Shown here: one piece after another, positions 25,825-34,542 of the stretch
Numbering within the stretch: position 1 is the first letter of the stretch
Layout: each line of letters starts with the position of its first letter
Origin: Kytococcus aerolatus
GTDB lineage: Bacteria; Actinomycetota; Actinomycetes; Actinomycetales; Dermatophilaceae
Assembly: GCF_900187395.1 (NCBI RefSeq)
Contig: NZ_FYEZ01000001.1
Coordinates: 372,001 to 436,000, forward strand
Reading direction: 5' to 3'
Length of the DNA: 64,000 bases
The notes under the pieces: model-generated
What the model was told of the DNA's origin: nothing
The model's database searches: none
The model's input: the letters and a program-made list of their open reading frames with translations, nothing else
Translations under genes and position numbers: made by a program

Positions 25825-26714
25825 CAGGCACCCACCCCGCTCGGCGCCACCAGCCGGACCGCCCCGGCGAACCGTCCCGTGGCCGTGGGACTGCCGTCCC
25901 GGCGGTGGCTGAAGAGGTCCTCCTCCTCGAGGGTGCACTCCTGCACCCAGTGACGCAGGAGCACGTCCTCGCGGACCAGCTGCTCGACCACCGTGGTCGC
26001 CACGTCGATCGAGGGGGTGCCCCAGGCCGTGCGCCCGCCGCAGGTGGGCTCGGCGGCCATGGCCTCGGCCCGCATCCGCTCCGGCACCTCGTAGCAGCGA
26101 CCGCAGACCGAGGGGCCCACGACGGCCTCCAGGTCCGTCGCGCCCCGCGCGCGCAGGGCGGCGACCGTGGCCGGGACCACCCCGGCCAGCATCCCCGGAC
26201 GTCCCGCGTGCGCCACCGCGAGCAGCCCGCGGCGACGGTCGACGAGCAGCACCGGCGTGCAGTCGGCCACCACGACGACCGCGGCCCCCGGCTCGAGCCC
26301 CCCACCGTGACGGCCGACGGCGTCCAGGACGAGCCCGTCCCCCTCGGGCAGCATGTGCGAGCCGGCCGGCACGTGCCGGCTGGCGTCGGCGTCCAGGACG
26401 CGGACCGTCGCACCGTGCACCTGGTGCATCCAGTGCAGGTCCTCCGCCCCCACCCCGAGACCGGCCGCGAGGATGCGCCGGTGGCGGGCGACCCGGACCG
26501 GGTCGTCGCCCACGTGGTCGCCGAGGTTGAAACCCGCCAGGGAACCTGCTCCGGGGAAGTGGTCGACCGCCCGCCGGGTGAAGAGCCACTCCACCCCCCA
26601 GAGGTCGTCGACCGCAGGCAGGGACTCGTGCCACCAGACGGGAGTCCGGGGGCCGCGCGGGGCAGGGGTGGGCGTCACGGGGACCTCACGGGATCGGGGA
26701 CGGGTCCGACCCAT
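25824..26714 (-). CDS. pgeF: Multicopper-type purine nucleoside phosphorylase/laccase-domain protein (PgeF/YfiH)
   Basis: About 296 residues of the DUF152/laccase-domain family. Conserved segments are HQVHGATVRVLD, ADCTPVLLVD and AVAHAGRPGML, which supply the His/Cys metal ligands, and GPSVCGRCYEVP. Family members act as adenosine phosphorylase/deaminase or edit D-amino acids in peptidoglycan precursors (PgeF); which applies here is inferred. The start is uncertain: ATG 26714 (MGRTRPRSREV) lies after the ftsZ terminator and has a weak GGGGG ribosome binding site; in-frame ATGs at 26747 and 26780 fall next to or in the hairpin. Confidence 0.88.
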   Translation of the reverse strand: MGRTRPRSREVPVTPTPAPRGPRTPVWWHESLPAVDDLWGVEWLFTRRAVDHFPGAGSLAGFNLGDHVGDDPVRVARHRRILAAGLGVGAEDLHWMHQVHGATVRVLDADASRHVPAGSHMLPEGDGLVLDAVGRHGGGLEPGAAVVVVADCTPVLLVDRRRGLLAVAHAGRPGMLAGVVPATVAALRARGATDLEAVVGPSVCGRCYEVPERMRAEAMAAEPTCGGRTAWGTPSIDVATTVVEQLVREDVLLRHWVQECTLEEEDLFSHRRDGSPTATGRFAGAVRLVAPSGVGA

Positions 26715-26750
26715 TGTCACCCCCACGCCTCCGGCGCCCTCCGGGAGCAT

Positions 26751-26793
26751 GCGCAGGGGCCCGGTGGACACGTGGTCCACCGGGCCCCTGCGC
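26751..26793 (-). terminator. Strong hairpin terminator after ftsZ
   Basis: A perfect 19-bp stem with 5-nt loop ACGTG on the top strand starts 43 nt after the ftsZ stop. It separates the dcw cluster from pgeF-yggS, so pgeF needs read-through or its own promoter. Confidence 0.85.
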
Positions 26794-26836
26794 GGCCTCC
26801 GCCGGACCGGTCGTCACCGACCGTCCCGGCGGGCGG

Positions 26837-28078
26837 TCACTTGAGGAAGTCCGGGACGTCCAGGTCCTGCCGCCGCTGCTGGGGCGCCTGACGCTGCGCC
26901 GGCTGGGTACCGGGGACCTGCCGCTGCGGGGCGGGGCGCTGGGCCTGCGGGGCGGCCTGCTGGGCCGGCTTGCGCTGCGCCTGCTGCTGCGGCGCAGGGC
27001 GCTGGGCCTGCTGCTGCGGGGCGGGACGCTGCACGGCCGGACGCGACTGGGGGGCGACGCCCCCGCCCAGGTGACCACCCTGGCCGGCCACGTGCCCGCC
27101 GGGCTCCTGCTCGTCCTTGCGGGGCAGCGGCTCGCCACCGTCGAAGCCCGCGGCGATGACGGTGACGCGCACCTCGTCGCCGAGCGAGTCGTCGATGACC
27201 GTGCCGAAGATGACGTTGGCCTCGGGGTGCGCGGCCTCCTGGACCAGACGGGCGGCCTCGTTGATCTCGAACAGGCCGAGGTCGGAGCCACCCTGGACCG
27301 AGAGCAGGACGCCGTAGGCGCCGTCGATGCTGGCCTCCAGCAGCGGGCTGGAGATGGCCAGCTCGGCCGCCTCCACCGCGCGGTGCTCGCCGCGGGCCGA
27401 GCCGATGCCCATGAGGGCCGAGCCGGCGCCCTGCATGACGGACTTCACGTCGGCGAAGTCGAGGTTGATCAGACCCGGCGTGGTGATGAGGTCGGTGATG
27501 CCCTGGACACCCGAGAGGAGCACCTGGTCGGCCGAGTGGAAGGCGTCGAGCATCGTGACGGCCTTGTCGCTGATCGAGAGCAGACGGTCGTTCGGGATGA
27601 CGATGAGGGTGTCGACCTCCTCGCGGAGGGCACCGATGCCCGACTCGGCCTGGTTGGCCCGGCGGCGCCCCTCGAAGGTGAACGGCCGGGTGACGACACC
27701 GATCGTCAGGGCACCCAGCGAGCGGGCGATCCGGGCCACGACCGGCGCACCACCGGTGCCGGTGCCGCCACCCTCACCGGCGGTCACGAACACCATGTCG
27801 GCCCCCTTGAGGACCTCCTCGATCTCGGCCTCGTGGTCCTCGGCGGCCTGGCGGCCCACCTCCGGGTCGGCGCCCGCCCCCAGACCACGGGTCAGCTCCC
27901 GGCCCACGTCGAGCTTCACGTCGGCGTCGCTCATGAGGAGCGCCTGCGCATCGGTGTTGATGGCGATGAACTCGACGCCCTTGAGGCCGACCTCGATCAT
28001 GCGGTTGATGGCGTTGACGCCACCGCCGCCGATCCCGACGACCTTGATGACGGCCAGGTAGTTCTGCGGGTTTGCCAT
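26837..28078 (-). CDS. ftsZ: Cell division GTPase FtsZ
   Basis: A 413-residue tubulin homologue that forms the division ring. It has the tubulin signature [10 protein letters not shown] at residues 101-110, the N-terminal nucleotide-binding [13 protein letters not shown], and the T7-loop segment [13 protein letters not shown]. The C-terminal linker is Gln/Pro/Ala-rich with repeated [10 protein letters not shown] units (about 340-405). It ends in DVPDFLK, the conserved tail that binds SepF/FtsW in actinobacteria. The ribosome binding site (AGGAAAGG) is about 11 nt upstream. A 235-nt region with repeats separates it from ftsQ, so ftsZ has its own control. Confidence 0.98.
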   Translation of the reverse strand: MANPQNYLAVIKVVGIGGGGVNAINRMIEVGLKGVEFIAINTDAQALLMSDADVKLDVGRELTRGLGAGADPEVGRQAAEDHEAEIEEVLKGADMVFVTAGEGGGTGTGGAPVVARIARSLGALTIGVVTRPFTFEGRRRANQAESGIGALREEVDTLIVIPNDRLLSISDKAVTMLDAFHSADQVLLSGVQGITDLITTPGLINLDFADVKSVMQGAGSALMGIGSARGEHRAVEAAELAISSPLLEASIDGAYGVLLSVQGGSDLGLFEINEAARLVQEAAHPEANVIFGTVIDDSLGDEVRVTVIAAGFDGGEPLPRKDEQEPGGHVAGQGGHLGGGVAPQSRPAVQRPAPQQQAQRPAPQQQAQRKPAQQAAPQAQRPAPQRQVPGTQPAQRQAPQQRRQDLDVPDFLK

Positions 28079-28157
28079 GGAGGGGTGGCCTTTCCTGTAC
28101 TCGAGTTCGGGTGCCGCGGGACCGTGACGTGACCGGCACGCCGCCCCAACGCTCTAC

Positions 28158-28290
28158 ATGAGGGTAACTCTCTGCGCCGCACAGCCGGCGCCCGGGGTGA
28201 AGCGGGTGCAGGAGATGCAGCGGTTGCCGACCGAGGGTATGTTGCCGGCGGCGCACACACCACTCTGAGGTTTCACTTGAGGGTTACTCG
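28158..28290 (-). promoter_or_regulatory. Repeat-bearing ftsZ upstream region
   Basis: On the top strand TGAGGGTAACTC (28159-28170) and TGAGGGTTACTC (28278-28289) match at 11 of 12 positions, and a third GAGGGTA lies at 28233-28239. On the ftsZ strand these read as ACCCTCA repeats, and the distal one is followed by AAACCTCAGAG. No clear -35/-10 pair can be assigned, though each contains a TACCCT- or AACCCT-like hexamer. The region probably holds ftsZ promoters or a regulator site. Confidence 0.5.
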
Positions 28291-28313
28291 CACCGCGGCC
28301 CCCGCTCCCCCTG

Positions 28314-29096
28314 TCAGGGACGGACGACGACCTGGCCGGGCTGGGAGGCGTCCAGCGTCGCCCCCGGCTCGGGCGGCTGCTCCTCCAGCACCGCCCGCAC
28401 GCTCTTCTCCTGCTCCCGGACGGCGTCCGCATCCACTCCGTCGCCCCAGATGACGACGTGGCTGTCCGGCAGGAGCGTGATCAGCCCCGACTCGCTCACC
28501 CGGAACTCCCGGACCTGCTCCCGGGTCTCCCCGGAGAGGGCCCGCAGGGCCGGCAGCGCGCGCCGCAGGGCGGACCGGTACTCGCGCTCCGGCAGACCGG
28601 GGGCGGGCTCGATGACGGGCGTCCCCGCGGCCCGCTCGTCCAGGTCGATGATGCGTCGCCCCGAGACGTCGAGCACCCGCCAGGCCCCGTCGCGCTCCAC
28701 CTGGGCGACCGGCTCGCTGAGGACGACCCGGACCTCCACGGTGCGGGACCAGCCACGACCGACCTCCGCCGACCGGACACCGGGGAGCTCCTCGAGCCGG
28801 CGCTTCGCGGCGCCGGGGTCGAGCTCCACCACCCGGTCCCCCAGGCCGATGCCCGCCTGCTCCCGGACCTTCTTCGGCGACGCGAGCTGCTCCCGCCACC
28901 CGGCCGCGCCCTCCGGGGCCTCGACCTCCACCTCGACCGCGCGCACGGTCCACAGGTCGGTCCGGTGGGCCAGCCAGAGCCCACCGGCCACGAGCACAGC
29001 CAGCAGCAGCGGCAGGACCCACCACCAGCGCCGGGCACCGCGCGGGGCGCCCGGCTCGGGCACCACGCGCCGACGCACGCCGGGATCCCGGCTCAC
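28314..29096 (-). CDS. ftsQ: Cell division protein FtsQ
   Basis: A 260-residue bitopic divisome protein. A short basic cytoplasmic tail is followed by one transmembrane helix (about 24-43, WWWVLPLLLAVLVAGGLWLA). Then come the POTRA domain (VRAVEVEVEAPEGA to VRVVLSEPVAQVER) and the beta domain. FtsQ bridges early and late divisome parts and controls FtsW/FtsI. The GTG start overlaps the murC TGA as GTGA. Confidence 0.92.
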   Translation of the reverse strand: MSRDPGVRRRVVPEPGAPRGARRWWWVLPLLLAVLVAGGLWLAHRTDLWTVRAVEVEVEAPEGAAGWREQLASPKKVREQAGIGLGDRVVELDPGAAKRRLEELPGVRSAEVGRGWSRTVEVRVVLSEPVAQVERDGAWRVLDVSGRRIIDLDERAAGTPVIEPAPGLPEREYRSALRRALPALRALSGETREQVREFRVSESGLITLLPDSHVVIWGDGVDADAVREQEKSVRAVLEEQPPEPGATLDASQPGQVVVRP

Positions 29097-30586
29097 CGGG
29101 CCTGACCGAGGGCCTCGAGGACCGGACCGGCCGCCGTCGTGATGCTGCCCGCCCCCACGAGCAGCACGAGATCACCGGGCCGCGCCAGCTCCGCGACCGC
29201 GGCGGGCAGCTCGTCCAGGGAGCCCAGGTCCTGCCGACCGGTGGTGAGCAGGTCGCCGATGAGCGCCGACCCGACCCCCTCGATCGGCTCCTCGCGGGCA
29301 CCGAAGACCGGCAGCAGGAGCACGTGGTCGGCGGCGTCCAGCCCGGCGGCGAAGCCCGCGGCGAAGTCCCGGGTGCGGGAGTAGAGATGGGGCTGGAAGG
29401 CCACGACGACCCGGCGCCCCTGCTCGTGGGCCAGCGCGGCCCCGGTGGCGACCACGGCGTGCACCTTGTCGGCGTTGTGCGCGTAGTCGTCGACCACCAC
29501 GACCCCTCCGGCCTCACCCCGGACCTGGAACCGCCGGGAGGCACCCCCGAAGGCGCGCAGCCCCTCCAGCACCGGCTCCGCGGGCCGCGGCGCGGGATCC
29601 GCTGCGGCATGGACCGCCACCGCGTAGGCGGCCGCTGCGTTGAGCAGGTTGTGCCGCCCCGGAACAGTCAACTTCAAGTCAAGGGTGACACCTGAGATCC
29701 GGTCCTGCAGCACGCATTCCCACTCCATCCCCTGGTGGTTCGGGTGGGACAGGAGCAGCTCGGGTCCCCCCGGTCCGGCCTCGGCGGAGTGGTCCTCGAA
29801 GCCGTAGCCGAGGACTCGGAGGCGATCGCGCTGACGATCGGCGGCGGTCCGGGCACCCGGGTCGTCGGTGCAGACCACGAGGGTCCCCCCGTCGGGCACG
29901 GTGTCGAGGAACTCGTCGTAGGCCCGCTGCACGGTGGCGTAGTCCCCGTAGAGGTCCAGGTGGTCGGGGCGCACGTTGGTGAGCACGGCCACCTCCGGGC
30001 GGTAGCCCACGAAGGAGCCGTCCGACTCGTCCCCCTCGATGACGAACTCCGGAGCCGTCCCCGGCTCGGCGTTGAGCCCGGTGTCGGCCAGCGCCGCCCC
30101 GATGGCATACCCGCAGTCCCGCCCACCGGCCCGCAGCGCCGCCGTCACCAGCGCCGAGGTGGAGGTCTTGCCGTTGGCCCCGGCCACGACCACGCGCCGC
30201 CGCCCCTGTGTGGCCAGGGTGATCGCCTGCGCCTGGTGGAGCACCGGCAGCCCCCGACGACGCGCCTCCTGCAGCTCGGGGACCTCCTCCTTCGTGGCCG
30301 AGGAGACCACGACGGCGTCCGCGTCGGCCACCCGCGCCGGGTCCCAGCCCACCTGCGCGTCGATGCCCGCCGCACGGAGCTCAGCCAGGACCGGCAGGTC
30401 CGCCGGGTCGGACCCGCTCACGGCCACCCCCCGCGCCGCCAGCAGACGCGCCGCCCGGGAGACCCCGGAGCCGGCGACGTTCAGCAGGTGCACCCGGCGG
30501 GCCTCCGACAGGTCGGGCAGCTCCGCGCGGAAGTCGAAACGGGTCGGGATCCCGGCGATGGTGCCGCCGGCGGGGATGGCGCTCAT
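29093..30586 (-). CDS. murC: UDP-N-acetylmuramate-L-alanine ligase
   Basis: A 497-residue cytosolic Mur ligase that adds L-Ala to UDP-MurNAc. The N-terminal UDP-binding segment (VHLLNVAGSGVSRAARLLAA), the ATP domain and the C-terminal domain with VVVVDDYAHNADKVHAVV are in order. The P-loop is GANGKTST (136-143), unlike the GTHGKTTT usual in MurC. A 40-nt stretch at 29661-29700 has atypical A/T-ending codons. The start ATG overlaps the murG stop (ATGA) and the end overlaps ftsQ (GTGA). Confidence 0.93.
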   Translation of the reverse strand: MSAIPAGGTIAGIPTRFDFRAELPDLSEARRVHLLNVAGSGVSRAARLLAARGVAVSGSDPADLPVLAELRAAGIDAQVGWDPARVADADAVVVSSATKEEVPELQEARRRGLPVLHQAQAITLATQGRRRVVVAGANGKTSTSALVTAALRAGGRDCGYAIGAALADTGLNAEPGTAPEFVIEGDESDGSFVGYRPEVAVLTNVRPDHLDLYGDYATVQRAYDEFLDTVPDGGTLVVCTDDPGARTAADRQRDRLRVLGYGFEDHSAEAGPGGPELLLSHPNHQGMEWECVLQDRISGVTLDLKLTVPGRHNLLNAAAAYAVAVHAAADPAPRPAEPVLEGLRAFGGASRRFQVRGEAGGVVVVDDYAHNADKVHAVVATGAALAHEQGRRVVVAFQPHLYSRTRDFAAGFAAGLDAADHVLLLPVFGAREEPIEGVGSALIGDLLTTGRQDLGSLDELPAAVAELARPGDLVLLVGAGSITTAAGPVLEALGQAR

Positions 30587-31686
30587 CGCACGGCCCCCTC
30601 GATCATCGTCACGAGGTCCGCGGCGGCCCGGCCGGACCCCACCGAGGCGGCCCCGCGGGCCATCGCTCCCAGCTGGGCACGGTCCTTCACCAGCGTCGCC
30701 AGCTCCCCGCGCACCCAGTCGGCCGTCACCTCCTCGTCGGACACGATCCGCCCTCCCCCGGCCTCGACGACGTCGACGGCGTTGCGGCGCTGCTCCCCGT
30801 TGCCGATGGGCAGCGGCACGTAGACCGCGGGCAGACCGACCGTGGCCAGCTCGCACACGGTGTTCGCCCCGGCGCGGCAGACGACGAGATCGGCGGCGGC
30901 GTACGCCAGGTCCATCCGGTCGCAGTACTCGCGCACCACGTAGCGGGCCCCGGTGCCCTCGTGGAAGACCCCCTCCCCGAGGGCCTCGGGGAGCTTGCCC
31001 CGCCCGGTGAGGTGCAGGACCTGGATCCCGGCCCCGACCAGGTCCGGCGCGGCCTCGGCGAAGGCCGCGTTCAGGCGGGCCGCCCCCAGCGAGCCGCCGG
31101 TGACGAGGAGGACGGGCAGGTGCTCCGAGAGGCCGAACTCCGCCAGCGCCTCGGTGCGCAGGCCCGCCCGGTCCAGCTCGGTGATCTCCCGACGCAGCGG
31201 CATGCCGAGCACCCGGGAGCCCCGCAGCCGGGTCTGCTCGAAGGTGGTGGCCACGTGCGGGGTGAACCGCGCCCCGAGCTTGTTGGCCAGACCGGCGACC
31301 GAGTTCTGCTCGTGGATGACCACCGGCAGCTTCCGGGAGCGCGCCGCCAGGTAGGCGGGGGTCGAGACGTACCCGCCGAAGCCGACGACCACCTGGGCGT
31401 CCACCTCGTCGAGGACCGCCCCGGCCTTCCGGATGGCCTGCGTGAGGCGCCCCGGCATCATGAGCGCGGCCGGGCTCGGGCGGCGGGGGAAGGGCACCTT
31501 GGGGATGGTGCGCAGGTCCAGACCCCGCTCCGGGACGAGGCGGGCCTCCAGCCCCTCGGCGGTGCCCAGCACCGTCAGCCGGACTCCGGGGTGGCGCTCG
31601 GCCAGCAGATCGGCGGTCGCCAGCAGGGGGGAGACGTGGCCGGCGGTCCCGCCTCCGGCGAGGACGACGGAGGTCAACGAGGTCAT
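30583..31686 (-). CDS. murG: UDP-GlcNAc:lipid I GlcNAc transferase
   Basis: A 367-residue membrane-associated GT-B glycosyltransferase that turns lipid I into lipid II. The N-terminal G-loop GGGTAGHVSPLLATA, the HEQNSVAGLANK segment, the second G-loop VTGGSLGAARLN and the donor site CRAGANTVCELA are present. GGAG lies 8 nt upstream of the ATG. It follows ftsW after 50 nt and overlaps murC by 4 nt. Confidence 0.97.
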   Translation of the reverse strand: MTSLTSVVLAGGGTAGHVSPLLATADLLAERHPGVRLTVLGTAEGLEARLVPERGLDLRTIPKVPFPRRPSPAALMMPGRLTQAIRKAGAVLDEVDAQVVVGFGGYVSTPAYLAARSRKLPVVIHEQNSVAGLANKLGARFTPHVATTFEQTRLRGSRVLGMPLRREITELDRAGLRTEALAEFGLSEHLPVLLVTGGSLGAARLNAAFAEAAPDLVGAGIQVLHLTGRGKLPEALGEGVFHEGTGARYVVREYCDRMDLAYAAADLVVCRAGANTVCELATVGLPAVYVPLPIGNGEQRRNAVDVVEAGGGRIVSDEEVTADWVRGELATLVKDRAQLGAMARGAASVGSGRAAADLVTMIEGAVR

Positions 31687-31736
31687 GCACTGCTCCCGTG
31701 TTCGTCAGGGCCCGGACGGGCCGGGGCTCGGTCGGG

Positions 31737-32987
31737 TCATTCTCCCACTCGGGACGGGCGGGCGCGCGGAGCCGGGGCCCGGCGCGCGGAACGGCCCCCC
31801 GTCGAGCCGGCGCGGGCCCGACCACCGCGGCCCCGGCGCGGCGGACGCGACTGCTCCCGGGCGAAGGCGAGCAACACCCCGGCCGCACCGAGGGCCGCCA
31901 CCAGGGCCGAACCACCCGAGGAGACGAAGGGGAGCGGCACGCCGATGATCGGCAGCAGGCCGATGACCGACCCGATGTTGATGAGCGCCTGTCCCAGCAG
32001 CCAGGCCATGATCCCGGCGGTGGCGATGCGGACGAAGGGGTCCCGGGTGCCGGCGATGACCCGGTAGCCGACCCACCCGATGACCAGGAAGGCCAGGAGC
32101 ACGAAGGTGGCCCCCACCATGCCCAGCTCCTCGCCGATCACGGCGTAGATGAAGTCGTTGTGGGGCTCGGGCAGGTAGAACCACTTCTCGCGGCTCGCGC
32201 CGAGGCCCACGCCCCACCAGCCGCCGTCGGCCAGGGCGTACTCGCCGTGCACCTTCTGGTAGCAGGCCTCCTCCTGGGGGCCGGCGCAGCCGTTGAGCCA
32301 GACCGCGATGCGCCCCATGCGGTTGGCCGAGGTCAGGGCCAGCACGGTGGCCATGACCCCGGCCGCCCCGAGCGCGGCGACGAACCACCACAGCGAGGCC
32401 CCGGCCACCCAGAGCATGCCGATGACGATGGCGGTGATGACCAGCCCGGACCCCAGGTCGCGCCCGCCGAGGACCAGCCCCAGGGCCACCAGCGCCACCG
32501 GCACGATGAAGGGCACGATGAGGTGGAGGGCCTCCCCCAGCCGCTTGATCTTGTGGGCCAGCAGGTGGGCGCCGCCCAGCACGAGGCCCAGCTTGAGCAG
32601 CTCCGAGGGCTGGAGGGTCTGGCTGCCCAGCAGGATCCAGTTCCGGTTGCCCTTGTAGTCGATGCCCAGCGGGGAGAAGACCAGCGCCTGCAGGACGATC
32701 GTCACCGCCAGCGCGGGCAGGGCGAGCCGCCGGATCCACACCACCGGCAGGAGGGCCAGGACGAGGGCTCCGGCCAGACCCAGTCCGGCGAAGACCAGCT
32801 GCTTGCGGAGCTCCGAGTAGCTGGACCCCGACTCGGCGTAGGCCGTCACCGACGAGGCCGAGAGCACCATGACCAGTCCGAGGGCGAGGAGGACGAGCGG
32901 GGTCGCCGCCGCGACCCTCGTGACGGTGCTGGGCCGGGCCAGGACCTCGGCCGCGCGCTCCCGGAGGGTCGGCTCGGGCTCAGGCAT
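31737..32987 (-). CDS. ftsW: Septal peptidoglycan glycosyltransferase FtsW
   Basis: A 416-residue SEDS protein with about ten transmembrane helices that polymerises lipid II at the septum with FtsI. Conserved SEDS motifs include GNRNWILLGSQTLQPSELLK, GGRDLGSGLVI, PEPHNDFIYAVIGEELG and the C-terminal PLPFVSSGGSALVA. A basic Arg-rich tail of about 40 residues follows. The ATG at 32987 overlaps the murD stop by 8 nt. Confidence 0.96.
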   Translation of the reverse strand: MPEPEPTLRERAAEVLARPSTVTRVAAATPLVLLALGLVMVLSASSVTAYAESGSSYSELRKQLVFAGLGLAGALVLALLPVVWIRRLALPALAVTIVLQALVFSPLGIDYKGNRNWILLGSQTLQPSELLKLGLVLGGAHLLAHKIKRLGEALHLIVPFIVPVALVALGLVLGGRDLGSGLVITAIVIGMLWVAGASLWWFVAALGAAGVMATVLALTSANRMGRIAVWLNGCAGPQEEACYQKVHGEYALADGGWWGVGLGASREKWFYLPEPHNDFIYAVIGEELGMVGATFVLLAFLVIGWVGYRVIAGTRDPFVRIATAGIMAWLLGQALINIGSVIGLLPIIGVPLPFVSSGGSALVAALGAAGVLLAFAREQSRPPRRGRGGRARAGSTGGRSARRAPAPRARPSRVGE

Positions 32988-34542
32988 CGGCGGGCGGGTC
33001 CTCGTGGAGTCGTCGGACCTCCGCCGCGAAGAGCTCCCCCCGGCGGCCGTAGCTGCCGAACATGTCGATCGAGGCGGCCGCCGGGGAGAGGAGCACCACG
33101 TCACCCGGGCGGGCGTGCCCGGCGGCGGCGGCCACGGCCTCCCGCATGGCGGTCTCGGGCTCGGTGGTCGTGATCCGGTCCACCGGGACGTCAGGCGCGT
33201 GGCGAGCCAGCGCCGCCGCCAGGACCTCGGCGTCCTTGCCGAGCAGCGCCACGGCGCGCAGTCGTCCGGCCACACCGGCAACGAGCTCGTCGACCTCCGC
33301 ACCCTTGAGATCTCCCCCGGCCACCCAGACGATGGACTCGGCCGAGCCCATGGCCGCGGCGGCGGCGTGCGGGTTGGTCGCCTTGGAGTCGTCCACCCAG
33401 GCGATCCCCCGGTCCCGGAGCACCGGCTCCATCCGGTGCGGGTCGGCCCGGAAGGCGCGCAGCCCGGCCCGGACGGCCGCGGGGCTCACCCCGTGGGCCC
33501 GCGCCAGGGCAGCCGCGGCCAGCGCGTTGGCAACCAGGTGCGGCGCCGGGGCGAGGCCCTCCCGGGTCAGGTCGGCCAGACCCCCCAGCTCGGCGGCGGC
33601 GTGCGCCCGGTCCTCGACGAAGGCGCGGTCGGCGAGCACGTCCTCGACCAGTCCGAGCTCGGAGAGCCCCGGGGCGCCCAGGCCGAAGCCGATCGCCCGG
33701 CAGCCCTCGACGACATCGGCCTGCTCCACCAGACGGCGGGTGACCGGGTCGTCGATGTTGTAGACCGCGGCCACCTGCGCGTTGTGGTGGATCCGGCCCT
33801 TGTCGCCCGCGTAGTGCTCGATCGACCCGTGCCAGTCCACGTGGTCGGCGGCGATGTTGAGCACCACCGAGGCCTGCGGCGAGACGGTCCAGGTGTGGTG
33901 CAGCTGGAAGCTCGAGAGCTCCACCACGACGGCTCCCCAGGGAGTCGGGTCGAGCACGGCCTCCATGACCGGCTTGCCCACGTTGCCGGCGGCGACGGCG
34001 CGCTCGCCGTGTGCCTCCAGCATGGCCACGAGCATGCGGACCACGGTGGTCTTGCCGTTCGTCCCGGTCACGCAGAGCCACGGCGCGGCGCCCTCCCGGG
34101 GACGCAGCCGCCAGGCCAGCTCGACCTCGCTCCAGACGGGCACCCCCCCTTCCCGGGCGGCCGTCAGCAGGGCCGAGCTCGGCGGGAGCCCAGGGGAGGT
34201 CACGAGCAGCTCCGTGCCGTGCTCGGCGAGCAGCTCGGCCGCCCGCTCCCCGTCTGCCTCGAACCAGGCGGCGCCCTCGGCCCCGGTGAGGAGATCGGCG
34301 CCGAGGATGTCCAGCAGGCGGGCCCGCTCCTCGAGCTCGGAGCCCTCCTGCGGCTCCTGCCGCTCCACCACCCGGACGACGGCGTCCTGCTCCAGCAGGC
34401 CGTCCGCGGCGGCGAAGCCGCTCACGCCCAGCCCCAGCACGAGCACGCGCAGCCCCGACCAGTCGGCCTCCCGGCAGGTGAGGGAGCCCTCCCGCGGCTC
34501 GGGCACCTCGAACGAGCTCTCGATCGGTTCGAGGGCCGGCAT
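32980..34542 (-). CDS. murD: UDP-MurNAc-L-Ala-D-Glu ligase
   Basis: A 520-residue Mur ligase that adds D-glutamate. It has an N-terminal UDP-binding Rossmann fold (VLVLGLGVSGFAAADGL), a P-loop CVTGTNGKTT, ELSSFQLHHT, a central NIAADHVDWHGS, and a C-terminal WVDDSKATNPHAA. It is somewhat longer than usual because of a 30-residue N-terminal extension (MPALEPIESSFEVPEPREGS). It is coupled to mraY by TGATG and to ftsW by an 8-nt overlap. Confidence 0.96.
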   Translation of the reverse strand: MPALEPIESSFEVPEPREGSLTCREADWSGLRVLVLGLGVSGFAAADGLLEQDAVVRVVERQEPQEGSELEERARLLDILGADLLTGAEGAAWFEADGERAAELLAEHGTELLVTSPGLPPSSALLTAAREGGVPVWSEVELAWRLRPREGAAPWLCVTGTNGKTTVVRMLVAMLEAHGERAVAAGNVGKPVMEAVLDPTPWGAVVVELSSFQLHHTWTVSPQASVVLNIAADHVDWHGSIEHYAGDKGRIHHNAQVAAVYNIDDPVTRRLVEQADVVEGCRAIGFGLGAPGLSELGLVEDVLADRAFVEDRAHAAAELGGLADLTREGLAPAPHLVANALAAAALARAHGVSPAAVRAGLRAFRADPHRMEPVLRDRGIAWVDDSKATNPHAAAAAMGSAESIVWVAGGDLKGAEVDELVAGVAGRLRAVALLGKDAEVLAAALARHAPDVPVDRITTTEPETAMREAVAAAAGHARPGDVVLLSPAAASIDMFGSYGRRGELFAAEVRRLHEDPPADA

